DNA of 32,833 bases from Prochlorococcus sp. AG-363-A16 (GCA_003280345.1 QCFB01000020.1:1-32833); one strand, 5' to 3'. Shown: positions 6,931 to 18,116, counted from the first letter of the stretch. Notes: generated by a model from the sequence alone, not told the origin. Numbers and translations are program-made.

Positions 6931-7242
6931 ATGGGTTTAGTCGCAGGTCAAACGGAAGCCAGGGAAGTGCTCAAAGCATTAGCGGAACCTCTTCGGTTGC
7001 AAATCATTGAATCCTTATCCACTGGTGAAAAGTGTGTCTGTGATCTCATGGAAGAAATAAGCCTGGCTCAATCCAAGATTTCTTTTCACCTAAAAGTTCT
7101 GAAAGAAGCTGGCCTAATTACAGACAGACAAAGCGGACGGTGGGTGTATTACAAGCTCGAAGTAAGAGCATTAATGGACTTACAAGGCTGGCTAAATCAA
7201 CTAACTAAAGAATGCCAAAGAACATCTTCTTCTTGCGAATAA
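6931..7242 (+). CDS. arsR: ArsR-family arsenic-responsive repressor
   Basis: 103 aa, a compact winged helix-turn-helix of ArsR/SmtB type. LKALAEPLRLQIIESLS is the family N-terminus; EKCVCDLMEEI holds the metal-binding box with Cys35 and Cys37; SLAQSKISFHLKVLKEAGLI is the recognition helix region; DRQSGRWVYYKLE is the wing. The third Cys of the E. coli box (C-V-C-D-L-C) is Met40 here, but the tail carries Cys95 and Cys102, so the As(III) site may use the tail or a different set. It is divergent from gap-arsJ with two dyads between them, the classical autoregulated layout. No arsenate reductase gene (arsC) or arsenite pump is seen in the window; how the As(III) inducer arises is not clear from this window. 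Confidence 0.93.
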   Translation: MGLVAGQTEAREVLKALAEPLRLQIIESLSTGEKCVCDLMEEISLAQSKISFHLKVLKEAGLITDRQSGRWVYYKLEVRALMDLQGWLNQLTKECQRTSSSCE

Positions 7243-7315
7243 AAAGATCTTTCTGAGAACATTGCTTCTAACCACCCAAAACGACTATCAATAGAGAAGA
7301 AAAAGCAACCATATC

Positions 7316-7333
7316 TCTGGTTCGAACGCCAGA
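7316..7333. repeat. T-arm-like hairpin with GTTCGAAC core
   Basis: TCTGG (7316-7320) pairs with CCAGA (7329-7333) around the eight-base loop TTCGAACG. It resembles a tRNA T-arm but has one base too many in the loop, and no other tRNA parts are found nearby. The GTTCGAAC core (7320-7327) matches the tandem copies at 1666-1685 on the other side of the arsenate/phosphate block. Confidence 0.35.
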
Positions 7334-7376
7334 AAAACGCTAATTTTAGTAAAATTTTTCCTCGAAATCGATTGCT

Positions 7377-7847
7377 ATGACTGACATTTCTTACTGGCTA
7401 ATGAAAAGCGAGCCAGATGTATATGGAATTGATGATCTCAAGAAAGAGGGTAAGACCATATGGGATGGAATTCGTAATTATCAAGCTCGCAACTTCATGA
7501 GAAAAATGGAGTTAAATGATCTGGCATTTTTCTACCACTCAAATTGCAAACCTCCGAAAATTGTTGGGTTAATGAAAGTCACTAAAAAATCCCTAATTGA
7601 CCCGACACAATTCGACACTCAATCAAAATATTTTGACCCAAAGTCTTTAAAAGAATCTCCTAGATGGGACTGTGTGGAGCTAAGTTATTTAGGCCAATTT
7701 AATAATCCATTAAGCCTAAAAGAACTTAAAGATTTTTATAGTGCAGAAGATCTTTTATTAGTAAGGAAAGGTAACAGACTTTCAATAATTCCAGTTCCCG
7801 AAATGACTGCGAAAGATCTATTAAACAGATTAGGGAAATTTAGTTGA
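7377..7847 (+). CDS. EVE domain-containing protein
   Basis: 156 aa, matching a single EVE domain (PUA-like superfamily, the THYN1 type). The signature is complete: YWLMKSEPDVYGIDDL at the start, then TIWDGIRNYQARNFMRKM, DLAFFYHSN, PPKIVGLMKVTK, WDCVELSYL, and the late hydrophobic LLLVRKGNRLSIIPV. EVE domains are thought to bind modified bases in nucleic acid; the bacterial role of stand-alone members is not settled. The gene is monocistronic, 134 bases after arsR and reading the same way, and has no clear Shine-Dalgarno site. A short fragment resembling its first codons lies at 1583 on the far side of the arsenate/phosphate block. Family call is sure; function is not. Confidence 0.9.
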   Translation: MTDISYWLMKSEPDVYGIDDLKKEGKTIWDGIRNYQARNFMRKMELNDLAFFYHSNCKPPKIVGLMKVTKKSLIDPTQFDTQSKYFDPKSLKESPRWDCVELSYLGQFNNPLSLKELKDFYSAEDLLLVRKGNRLSIIPVPEMTAKDLLNRLGKFS

Positions 7848-7888
7848 ATTTACAATTATGAAATTGGAAATTTAACTGTCCTAACTAC

Positions 7889-8197
7889 TCAAATCTCCTG
7901 AAGCAATCCTTCACGGCCAAACATGTTTCCTACATAAAGGCGCGTAATGGGTCTTGAATCAACCCCATTTTGGACAAGAAAGCCTGCGAGCGCCGCCTGG
8001 ATCAATCTATATTGATCCCAGTTCGGATAGCGCTCTATATAGCTCGTCATAGCTTTTTGCAAGGCAATAGGCAGCTCCGCTTGGAAGCTGACAACTCTAT
8101 CTTCATTAGCTAATTCCTCCATCTCACGTTGTTCGCTAGACATCGAACCTTCATCGAGATGCTCGATTGACATGTCCCTAAAATCTTCGATTTGCAT
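7889..8197 (-). CDS. DUF2811 family cyanobacterial protein
   Basis: 102 aa. The core from residue 35 (VVSFQAELPIALQKAMTSY, PNWDQYRLIQAALAGFLVQNG, SRPITRLYVGNMF) is the conserved DUF2811 sequence found throughout cyanobacteria. The first 30 residues are acidic (DEGSMSSEQREMEELANED) and probably a disordered extension; an alternative start at Met9 is possible. No signal peptide or membrane segment is seen. The function of the family is unknown to me. It converges with the EVE gene, 41 bases apart, and is followed upstream by a 326-base gene-free region that should hold its promoter. Confidence 0.85.
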   Translation of the reverse strand: MQIEDFRDMSIEHLDEGSMSSEQREMEELANEDRVVSFQAELPIALQKAMTSYIERYPNWDQYRLIQAALAGFLVQNGVDSRPITRLYVGNMFGREGLLQEI

Positions 8198-8523
8198 CTT
8201 TGATTTTCTTTCGAATGACCACTAGTTCCCCACATAGAAAGGGAACAGTCAAGCCCTGCGCAACATGAGCAGTCTCAACGGCTCTTACTATAAGAACATC
8301 GGTTTTTCAATCGTTTTAAGAGTACTCAGTCGTCAATTTGTGGCCATCACATAGCCACAAAAAAAGAAACGTCAACAAGGAATAAAAAATTCCATGAGTT
8401 TTTCCACAGGTTGGGGCATGGTGCAAGTTTCTGAAGGTCAGCCTGGGGAAAGACTGTGGATAGCCTTCATGGTTTAGGGGAAACAAATCTAAAAAAAAAA
8501 TTCATTAGCCTCTCTAATCATTC
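8198..8523. other. Intergenic region with a hairpin and DnaA-box-like sites (326 bases)
   Basis: No open frame of note. An eight-base-pair hairpin lies at 8337-8361 (arms TTTGTGGC and GCCACAAA, nine-base loop), flanked by an A tract, so it is not a standard terminator on either strand. TTTTCCACA at 8400-8408 equals the DnaA box form described in cyanobacteria, and CTATCCACA on the minus strand at 8463-8455 is one base from TTATCCACA. The region separates two minus-strand genes and should carry the promoter of the DUF2811 gene; a small RNA is possible. Confidence 0.45.
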
Positions 8524-8895
8524 CTAGGAGTCCCATATTGTTCTCATGGCTGAAACAAATTCTTGAGCAGCAGGGACAGGCCAATATCCCTCCACTCCTC
8601 GCTCAGATCTTCCATCACCTTGAAGAATCAATTTCAAGCTCCATGAATATCTATCTCCATCCAGGCAAGCCCACCATGATTGGCGCTCTATCTCCAAACT
8701 GATCAACTCCTCAGGCATTAACTCACTTTCAATCTTCCTATGCTCAGCAACAAGATCATTTACCACCTGCACTAAAGAAACCCACTCAAGCTCAGTAAGT
8801 TCAAACGCCCAGTTTTTTCCTCCAATTAAAACAGGGAATTTACCCTTAGAAGAATCCTTAGCGAGTCTCCAGCCAAGACCTTCTTTTTGAATCAT
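8524..8895 (-). CDS. DUF1818 family cyanobacterial protein
   Basis: 123 aa. The start MIQKEGLGWRLAKDSSKGKF, then VLIGGKNWAFELTELEW and ERQSWWACLDGDRYSWSLKLIL, are the conserved blocks of DUF1818, a cyanobacterial family of unknown function. Its many Trp residues and the GDRYSW turn suggest a compact beta-containing fold; there is no transit signal. It starts six bases after the rpoZ stop on the same strand, so the two are almost certainly co-transcribed, which hints at a housekeeping role but no more. Confidence 0.88.
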   Translation of the reverse strand: MIQKEGLGWRLAKDSSKGKFPVLIGGKNWAFELTELEWVSLVQVVNDLVAEHRKIESELMPEELISLEIERQSWWACLDGDRYSWSLKLILQGDGRSERGVEGYWPVPAAQEFVSAMRTIWDS

Positions 8896-8901
8896 TTAAA
8901 C

Positions 8902-9129
8902 CTAGCCAGGAAGCAAATCTGGCTGATCTTGCTCGTCACTTAGTTCAACTATTGCTCTGTGCACTGGCTTAACACTTGATTCTTCTAAAAGGCCATCAAA
9001 GTCATCAAAGCGACGTTGCTTGGCACGAAAAGCAATCCTCACTGTTGTTAGATAACGATTGCTTGACTGACGTATAAGGCTTTCGCCTCTTTTAGCAAGG
9101 TCTTTTGAATCCAATCCTGATGGGATCAC
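8902..9129 (-). CDS. rpoZ: DNA-directed RNA polymerase omega subunit
   Basis: 75 aa from a GTG start at 9129. The frame is open to another GTG at 9156, but cyanobacterial omega proteins begin at the [14 protein letters not shown] block, so the shorter form is chosen. [24 protein letters not shown] is the omega core that contacts beta-prime, and [20 protein letters not shown] is the usual cyanobacterial C-terminus. Omega helps assemble and stabilise the RNA polymerase core. It is followed after six bases by the DUF1818 gene in an apparent operon. Confidence 0.9.
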   Translation of the reverse strand: MIPSGLDSKDLAKRGESLIRQSSNRYLTTVRIAFRAKQRRFDDFDGLLEESSVKPVHRAIVELSDEQDQPDLLPG

Positions 9130-9177
9130 AGAACCAACTTTGTTAGTGCAACACACTCTAGTTGCTTAAGTAAGCAT

Positions 9178-9462
9178 TCAAGCCAAAAGATCACTATGAG
9201 AAAGGAATGGAATCCGATAAATTTGATCTATAGAGTCAGGCGAGCGCAAAACAATTTGCTTGCCAAGCTTTAATTCTGAAAAAGGTGTCTTCAAATAACC
9301 AAGTATTGATCTTATTTGTTCCAGATGTGAATGATCTAAACAATCAATAAAAACACTTCCCCCTCCTCTGGAAAGGGTGCATTCAAGCAATGGCCTTAGT
9401 ATGATTTGGATTTCTGGCTCCTCTCTAAAAAAAGAAAAAACCAAACATTTAAATTTGTCCAT
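9178..9462 (-). CDS. Conserved hypothetical protein, 94 aa
   Basis: The frame is open to 9543, but the ATG at 9462 (MDKFKCLVFSFF) has GGAGG nine bases upstream and removes overlap with the divergent Hsp70-like gene. The sequence alternates strands and helices (VFIDCLDHSHLEQIRSILGYL, FSELKLGKQIVLRSP) and looks like a small alpha/beta protein without signal or membrane segment. I do not recognise a domain. It lies 48 bases from rpoZ on the same strand and may be the first gene of the rpoZ-DUF1818 transcript. Confidence 0.65.
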   Translation of the reverse strand: MDKFKCLVFSFFREEPEIQIILRPLLECTLSRGGGSVFIDCLDHSHLEQIRSILGYLKTPFSELKLGKQIVLRSPDSIDQIYRIPFLSHSDLLA

Positions 9463-9525
9463 GTTGATCATCCTCCTAGTTCTCATATAGCAACAAAAGT
9501 GACAGATAACATAGGAATAAAGTCT

Positions 9526-11133
9526 ATGAGTGCGCAAAATCATGCATTCTCAGAGAAAGGTTCTATATCGGGAACACTTGCTATAGACCTTGGCAATTCA
9601 ACAACCGTAGTGGCCTTTCAAGGTGAGCTTGATACCGAACCAACACTCCTAGATCTAACTCCTATTAGCCGTGTCAATGGTGAAGTGCCAAGTCTTGTCT
9701 GGTATAGCGCGGAAGGGAATCCCAGTCTTTTAGTTGGTCAGCAAGTTCTGAATTCAAACCTTATCCAACAAAACAATCCAAACCTAAGTGCTGACTTCAA
9801 AAGATGGATCGGAGCTCCAATAAAAGGTGATCACATTAAAACCAAGCTATCGCCAGAAAGAGCAGGAGAACTGTTAATTGCACAGATTTGGGACAGACTT
9901 CCACCTCATCTAAATGTAAAAAGGCTTGTTTTAACCGCGCCTGTAGAAACTTATCGTTCTTATAGAACATGGCTACAACAAGCGTGCAGTTCTATTGAAG
10001 TCGATGAGCTTGCACTTGTTGATGAGCCAACAGCTGCGGCATTAGGTGCAGGAGTAGCCCCAGGCTCAACTCTTTTAGTAATTGATATAGGTGGTAGCAC
10101 AATTGATCTTTCTTTAGTTGAACTACAAGGTGGAGAAGGCAAAGCTCATCCAGTAGCACAATTACTTAAATTCCAAGGTAAAAGTCTTGAAAGCAAAAGT
10201 AAGCAAGTTCTCCGCTGCGCAAAAGTTTTTGGGAAAGCTGGACTAAGACTGGGCGGAAGAGATTTAGATCGCTGGATAGCCAATCATCTTTTCCCGAAGA
10301 TGCCTCTTACAGAACAACTCTTGAATGCCTCTGAAAAGCTTAAATGTAGGTTAAGTAATCACAACCTTGAAGAATATGAAGTAATTTCTGAACTTGTCGA
10401 AGGGACACTTCAAGCAGAAAATATATATCTCAAGCTAAACAGATCGGAACTAGAAAAGTTACTAATTGAACGCGGTTTATTGCAATGTCTCTCCAAACTT
10501 TTAAAACAAACATTAGAAAGTGCCCGAGCCAATGCTTTTGGACTTGAAGACCTTACTGGTGTAGTGCTTGTTGGTGGCGGTGCTCATATTCCTTTGGTTC
10601 GTAGATGGTTAGCAGAAGAAACAAAGCCTGCACCTTTACTTACACCACCGCCAATAGAAGCAGTAGCAAAAGGAGCTCTAAGCCTCACTCCAGGCGTAAC
10701 TATCAAGGACGTCCTGCAACGTGGTGCTTCACTCCGCTGTTGGGACCAAAAAGGCAAAAAACATTTCTGGCATCCTCTTTTTGTGGCTGGGCAGCCATGG
10801 CCATCATCAAGAGCACTCGAAATAGTCCTAGCAGCAAGCCAAATCAACCAATTAGAAATGGAATTAATAATTGGAGAACCTGATGATTTGAGCACTAATG
10901 AGATCATCTATATCAACGATATTCCAACTGTCACATCTAATCAATCAAAAATTAAAACTACAAAATGGCAAGAAATGCCCTATTCATTACAACTCAACCC
11001 TCCAGGAGAACCTGGCAAAGACTGTATGAAATTAAAATTCAGCATTAATAAAAATTGCGAATTAGAGGTTGAAGCAATTGATCTTCGTAGTGGTGAAAAG
11101 TTAAATAAAAAAACCCTAGGGAAAATCAGATAA
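9526..11133 (+). CDS. Hsp70-like (DnaK/actin superfamily) ATPase
   Basis: 535 aa from ATG at 9526, preceded by AGGA nine bases upstream; the frame is open to 9406, but that extension overlaps the divergent gene. The nucleotide-binding domain is complete: phosphate-1 loop LAIDLGNSTTVVAF (18-31), LVDEPTAAALGAG (about 164-176), phosphate-2 LVIDIGGSTIDLSLVEL (about 184-200) and adenosine loop VVLVGGGAHIPLVRRW (about 346-361). The C-terminal part of about 150 residues starts with GVTIKDVLQRGASLRCWDQ, recalling the start of the DnaK beta domain, but the helical lid is missing or very short. It is a cyanobacterial DnaK relative rather than DnaK itself, which is near 640 aa. A chaperone-like role is inferred; partners are unknown. 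Confidence 0.88.
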   Translation: MSAQNHAFSEKGSISGTLAIDLGNSTTVVAFQGELDTEPTLLDLTPISRVNGEVPSLVWYSAEGNPSLLVGQQVLNSNLIQQNNPNLSADFKRWIGAPIKGDHIKTKLSPERAGELLIAQIWDRLPPHLNVKRLVLTAPVETYRSYRTWLQQACSSIEVDELALVDEPTAAALGAGVAPGSTLLVIDIGGSTIDLSLVELQGGEGKAHPVAQLLKFQGKSLESKSKQVLRCAKVFGKAGLRLGGRDLDRWIANHLFPKMPLTEQLLNASEKLKCRLSNHNLEEYEVISELVEGTLQAENIYLKLNRSELEKLLIERGLLQCLSKLLKQTLESARANAFGLEDLTGVVLVGGGAHIPLVRRWLAEETKPAPLLTPPPIEAVAKGALSLTPGVTIKDVLQRGASLRCWDQKGKKHFWHPLFVAGQPWPSSRALEIVLAASQINQLEMELIIGEPDDLSTNEIIYINDIPTVTSNQSKIKTTKWQEMPYSLQLNPPGEPGKDCMKLKFSINKNCELEVEAIDLRSGEKLNKKTLGKIR

Positions 11134-11165
11134 CTTTTAATCAAAAAAAATAATTTACTCAAATC

Positions 11166-11720
11166 TCATTCAATCAATTGCCGCAAGAAAACTCCTTCTT
11201 CTCCATCAACATCTCGAAGCCGTAATTCAATCGTTTCTTTTCTGCTAGTAGGAACTTCACGCCCACAAAAATCAGGTTGAATAGGAACTTCTCGATGTCC
11301 TCTGTCAACCATAACTAAAAGCATAACCCTCTCAGCTCTCCCCCACGCCTGTAAGGCTTCAAGAGCAGCACGAACGGTTCTACCCGTAAAGATGACATCA
11401 TCAACCAAAACAACTTGACGTCCGTCCACGCTTTCGGGAAGTTCAGTTGCTTGAACCATCCGAGTACCTATTCGAATTAAATCATCTCTATGAAACGTCG
11501 GATCAAGACTCCCTTGTGCAACTTGCTTTCCAGTTATATCCTCAAGTTCTTTTGCTAAAACCTTGGCAAGATGTACACCACGAGTGGGTATCCCCAATAG
11601 CAACAAACCGCGACAATCAGTTACCCGCTCTAAAACTTGCGAGGCAAGACGGCTGATAGTTCTCCCAAGCTCTTGCGATGAAAGAATTTCGACCCTTTCA
11701 TCACTTTGGGTATCGGTCAT
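11166..11720 (-). CDS. pyrR: Bifunctional pyrimidine regulatory protein PyrR / uracil phosphoribosyltransferase
   Basis: 184 aa, the usual PyrR length. ILSSQELGRTISRLASQVLE starts the family; LLLLGIPTRGVHLA is the base-recognition loop; VVLVDDVIFTGRTVRAALEAL is the PRPP-binding motif with its two Asp; VMLLVMVDRGHREVPIQPDFCGREVPTS is the PyrR-type segment. It makes UMP from uracil and PRPP and, in Gram-positive bacteria, binds pyr mRNA; whether the RNA role exists in cyanobacteria is uncertain, and no pyr genes are adjacent. It converges with the Hsp70-like gene and is divergent from gpmI, with 161 bases between the starts. Confidence 0.93.
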   Translation of the reverse strand: MTDTQSDERVEILSSQELGRTISRLASQVLERVTDCRGLLLLGIPTRGVHLAKVLAKELEDITGKQVAQGSLDPTFHRDDLIRIGTRMVQATELPESVDGRQVVLVDDVIFTGRTVRAALEALQAWGRAERVMLLVMVDRGHREVPIQPDFCGREVPTSRKETIELRLRDVDGEEGVFLRQLIE

Positions 11721-11881
11721 TGATGATTTTATTAAGTATAGATTTTATGATGAACTGGCCAAAACACCTAATTCATTGCATTCGCAAAAGCTGACGGAAG
11801 TAGGTACAAAAGCAACTCAAAGCCAAGAAAGAAGTATTTTGATCTTTAGGTGACAAATTAACAGGAATCATCAGCGCCCAA

Positions 11882-13504
11882 ATGCCGAACAATAGTTCCG
11901 CAGACTCAATGCTTTCTAAACAAGTAGCGCCTGTTGTATTGGCGATACTTGATGGTTGGGGGCATCGTGAAGAGAAAGCACACAATGCTATTCACAATGC
12001 CCAAACACCTGTAATGGATGCTTTGTGGCACGCATACCCTCATACCCTCATTGAAGCAAGTGGTGCTGAGGTTGGTCTACCTGATAATCAAATGGGAAAC
12101 TCTGAGGTGGGACATCTCACAATTGGTGCGGGGAGAATAATCCAACAAGAATTAGTTCGTATTAGCAATACTGTTCAAAGTGGGGACCTTAGAAAGAATT
12201 CTGCCCTGAAAAACCTTGCAAAAACAATCAAAGAAAAAGACACGACCCTTCATTTACTTGGACTTTGCTCAGATGGAGGGGTGCATAGTCATATAGATCA
12301 TCTCTCCGGGCTTTTGAAATGGGCTGCAATCAATGGACTCCAGAAAGTTGCTATACATGCAATTACTGATGGGAGAGATACCCCAACACAAAGTGCTGGA
12401 GATTACTTAAAGCAAATTGAAAATTCAATAGAAACGAATGGGGTAGGAGAGATTGCAAGTCTTTGTGGAAGGTACTGGGCAATGGATCGAGACCATCGCT
12501 GGGAAAGAACATCTAAGGCATACGACTTATTAACCAATCCAGATCTATGTATTGAAAAAAATTCTGCGCAAAAGATTCTTTCTCAAAGTTATGCCTCAGG
12601 AATCACAGATGAATTCCTGGAGCCAGTGCGATTGACATCCTCATACCTTCAAAATGATGATGGATTGATAATGTTTAATTTCCGACCAGATAGGGCAAGG
12701 CAATTAATTCAAGCATTAACACTTAGTGAATTTGATGGCTTTACCAGGAATCAGACAAACAAACTAAATGTTGTCACCTTTACGCAATACGAAGCTGATT
12801 TACCTGTTTCAGTAGCGTTCCCCCCCGAATCACTAGATCATCTTCTTGGTCAAGTAGTTGCCGAGCATGGTCTGCGTCAATACAGAACGGCAGAGACAGA
12901 GAAATATCCTCATGTCACCTATTTTTTAAATGGTGGAATTGAAAAGCCTCTTATAGGAGAAGACAGGCATCTTGTCCCTTCTCCAAGAGTTGCCACATAT
13001 GACCTATCCCCTTCCATGTCCGCAAATGTTCTCACTCAAAGTTGCATGAAAGCTATAGAGAGCGGACTTTATTCTTTAGTCATAATTAATTATGCGAACC
13101 CAGATATGGTTGGACATACAGGCGTAATGGACGCCACTAAAGAAGCAATTCATACAGTAGACACCTGCATAGGCCGAATACTTAAATCAGTAGGAAAAAC
13201 CAGCGGTACTTTATTGATCACGGCAGACCATGGGAATGCTGAATTAATGCAAGGCCCTAATGGCGAAGCATGGACTGCCCACACAACAAACCCTGTCCCA
13301 GTAATTTTGATAGAAGGTGAGAAGCGGAAGCTATCAAATCACGGCAATGACATCCGCTTAAGGGATGGAGGTGGTTTGGCCGACATCGCACCAACTCTCC
13401 TAGAAATATTAAATTTACCCAAACCTGATGTAATGACAGGATCCTCTTTAATCGAACCAATTGAGGCTCCTTCCCTCTCTTCTCTCATGCCTCAAAGTGT
13501 CTAA
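11882..13504 (+). CDS. gpmI: 2,3-bisphosphoglycerate-independent phosphoglycerate mutase
   Basis: 540 aa, full length. It interconverts 3- and 2-phosphoglycerate in glycolysis using two Mn ions. Visible active-site features are VLAILDGWG (Asp24), the phosphoserine motif [12 protein letters not shown] (Ser74), [23 protein letters not shown]-like [49 protein letters not shown] and TADHGNAE with its metal ligands. The N-terminal 15 residues before the core are poorly conserved in type, so a start at Met10 is also possible. secG follows 52 bases downstream in the same direction and may be on the same transcript. Confidence 0.96.
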   Translation: MPNNSSADSMLSKQVAPVVLAILDGWGHREEKAHNAIHNAQTPVMDALWHAYPHTLIEASGAEVGLPDNQMGNSEVGHLTIGAGRIIQQELVRISNTVQSGDLRKNSALKNLAKTIKEKDTTLHLLGLCSDGGVHSHIDHLSGLLKWAAINGLQKVAIHAITDGRDTPTQSAGDYLKQIENSIETNGVGEIASLCGRYWAMDRDHRWERTSKAYDLLTNPDLCIEKNSAQKILSQSYASGITDEFLEPVRLTSSYLQNDDGLIMFNFRPDRARQLIQALTLSEFDGFTRNQTNKLNVVTFTQYEADLPVSVAFPPESLDHLLGQVVAEHGLRQYRTAETEKYPHVTYFLNGGIEKPLIGEDRHLVPSPRVATYDLSPSMSANVLTQSCMKAIESGLYSLVIINYANPDMVGHTGVMDATKEAIHTVDTCIGRILKSVGKTSGTLLITADHGNAELMQGPNGEAWTAHTTNPVPVILIEGEKRKLSNHGNDIRLRDGGGLADIAPTLLEILNLPKPDVMTGSSLIEPIEAPSLSSLMPQSV

Positions 13505-13556
13505 AAAAACAAACCCCACTTCATCACTTATGCCTAATTAGCTTTAAAATTCCACT

Positions 13557-13787
13557 ATGGTCACTTCAATTCTTTCGTGGATCTGGGTTGCTTCGGGAAT
13601 CATCCTCATTTTTTTAGTTCTTTTACATAGTCCCAAAGGCGATGGAATGGGAGGATTGGCGGCAAGCGGAAGCTCGATGTTTACCAGTGCAAGCAGTGCA
13701 GAAGCAACTCTCAGTAGAACTACATGGGTTTGCCTTGCAATTTTTCTTTCCCTTGCAATAACACTTAGTGCAGGCTGGTTGGAATAG
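13557..13787 (+). CDS. secG: Preprotein translocase subunit SecG
   Basis: 76 aa with two transmembrane helices (about 4-24 and 55-74) joined by the conserved loop HSPKGDGMGGLAASGSSMF, diagnostic of SecG. It associates with SecYE in the thylakoid or plasma membrane and helps SecA-driven export. The ATG comes 52 bases after gpmI. No terminator is evident between them. The opposite-strand open frame here is a shadow. Confidence 0.93.
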   Translation: MVTSILSWIWVASGIILIFLVLLHSPKGDGMGGLAASGSSMFTSASSAEATLSRTTWVCLAIFLSLAITLSAGWLE

Positions 13788-13943
13788 CTCAGAAAGTGCA
13801 TTCCATCATTCGCAGGCTTCAATTAATTAGAATTTTCCATATAAAATATTCGTCTATATTTCATTAACAATGATTTGAAAAAGCCAAAGGATCTAAAAGA
13901 ACATTTTTGATATTTAAAAGATTTTCAATTATTAGAGGCTTAA

Positions 13944-14171
13944 TCACATGCCTTCTCGAATAGTTTCCGCATAAAACATATATCCATCAGGAGTCATCAT
14001 CATTTTGTTCCATTCACCGTTGTCAGATTTTGCGGCTACCTCTAAGACCCTTTCCTGGCCATCATTAGTAATCCACTCACGAACCCACCACTGATTTTCC
14101 TGGTCAAACTCATACCCCTTTGACTTAAGAAGAGAGCGAATAGTGACTTCTCTAGCGAACGCATCATCCAT
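13944..14171 (-). CDS. Conserved hypothetical protein, 75 aa
   Basis: A small soluble acidic protein (MDDAFAREVTIRSLLKSKGY, then QWWVREWITNDGQERVLEVAAKS, WNKMMMTPDGYMFYAETIRE). The pattern of Trp and Tyr alternating with polar residues suggests a small beta-sheet domain. It has no signal peptide or membrane segment. I recognise the style of short picocyanobacterial proteins but cannot name a family. It sits downstream of groL on the same strand with 150 bases between; a weak hairpin in that gap might end the gro transcript, so it need not be heat-shock regulated. Confidence 0.6.
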   Translation of the reverse strand: MDDAFAREVTIRSLLKSKGYEFDQENQWWVREWITNDGQERVLEVAAKSDNGEWNKMMMTPDGYMFYAETIREGM

Positions 14172-14321
14172 TTCCGAACCAGACTGCTCAAAGGACTAAT
14201 TCATTCATAGCAAGAGAACAAAGAATTATTCAAGCTCGCAGAAATTTAGAAGCAAACTCGGCCACTTCTAAAAAGCATAGATTGCTTGCTATTTAAAAAC
14301 TAATGCTTATTTTTCAAAGAA

Positions 14322-15974
<1,653 letters not shown>

Positions 15975-16033
15975 TTAAAGAAGGGAGTTGGGTTAGAAAG
16001 TAAAAAATCAAATTTGGCTTCAAGATTGAAGTG

Positions 16034-16345
16034 TCAATTGACGACAGCCAAAATGTCCTTCTCAGACAGAAGTACATACTCATCGCCACCGAGCTTTATG
16101 TCCGTGCCGGCGTACTTGCTGTAAAGAACTTTGTCGCCAACACCTACTTCAGGGGCTTGACGAGAGCCATCATCATTGCGTTTACCAGGTCCTACCTGAG
16201 CCACTTCGCCTACCTGAGGCTTTTCTTTTGCGGTATCAGGCAAGAGAATGCCCCCCGCAGTTTTCTCCTCTGATTCAGAGACTTTTATAAAAACACGGTC
16301 TCCTAAAGGCTTAACTGTGGAGACGCTGAGAGAAACGGCTGCCAT
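16034..16345 (-). CDS. groS: Co-chaperonin GroES (10 kDa)
   Basis: 103 aa from ATG at 16345 ([21 protein letters not shown]); the frame runs back to an upstream start at 16384, but that would enter the promoter region, and the shorter form fits cyanobacterial homologues. It has the mobile loop [19 protein letters not shown] and the usual [12 protein letters not shown] core and [10 protein letters not shown] end. It caps the GroEL ring. The CIRCE element lies 51 bases upstream, indicating HrcA-type heat-shock repression. Confidence 0.97.
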   Translation of the reverse strand: MAAVSLSVSTVKPLGDRVFIKVSESEEKTAGGILLPDTAKEKPQVGEVAQVGPGKRNDDGSRQAPEVGVGDKVLYSKYAGTDIKLGGDEYVLLSEKDILAVVN

Positions 16346-16396
16346 GGGTGAATGCAGGAAGAACAGGGCGTAAATACGCCACACATCAATAACGAG

Positions 16397-16423
16397 TTAG
16401 CACTCGGTACCGATGAGTGCCAA
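16397..16423. promoter_or_regulatory. CIRCE operator (HrcA site) upstream of groS
   Basis: TTAGCACTC (16397-16405), nine bases, GAGTGCCAA (16415-16423). It matches the CIRCE consensus TTAGCACTC-N9-GAGTGCTAA with one mismatch. HrcA binding here would repress groSL until heat shock. It also lies only 147 bases before the divergent atpD start. Confidence 0.95.
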
Positions 16424-16512
16424 CTTATTCGGACAAGTGGCTGGCATGCCACCATTTATCTGTGCGGTTGACCGAACACCCAATCTAATTAGCAGACAAG
16501 GTGGTAATCTTG

Positions 16513-16531
16513 CGCCTCTTAGGAAGGCGCT
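16513..16531 (+). promoter_or_regulatory. Hairpin in the atpD 5' leader
   Basis: GCGCCT (16513-16518) and AGGCGC (16526-16531) form a GC-rich six-base-pair stem with a seven-base loop, 39 bases before the atpD start. No T run follows, so it is not a terminator; it may stabilise the mRNA or affect translation. Confidence 0.4.
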
Positions 16532-16564
16532 GCGATTCAAACCGCACTCCTTCGCAATACCTAA

Positions 16565-18037
<1,473 letters not shown>

Positions 18038-18116
18038 GTCTCGTTAATAGAGCCAAAAACTCCAAGGCAAGCATCTTCCCAAACCAACTCCTAATCAACC
18101 CAACACCCTCTCCTAA

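Noticed and set aside
7316-7333. tRNA gene
   Set aside because: Only a T-arm-like hairpin is present, with an eight-base loop; there is no acceptor, D or anticodon arm around it.
8337-8361. Terminator
   Set aside because: The hairpin is followed by an A run on the plus strand and only two T on the minus strand, so it lacks the required U tract.
8400-8463. Chromosomal replication origin
   Set aside because: Only two DnaA-box-like sites and no dnaA or dnaN nearby; reported as a curiosity only.
9406-9525. N-terminal extension of the Hsp70-like protein
   Set aside because: It overlaps the divergent 94-aa gene and its ribosome site, is unlike Hsp70 N-termini, and the ATG at 9526 has its own AGGA.
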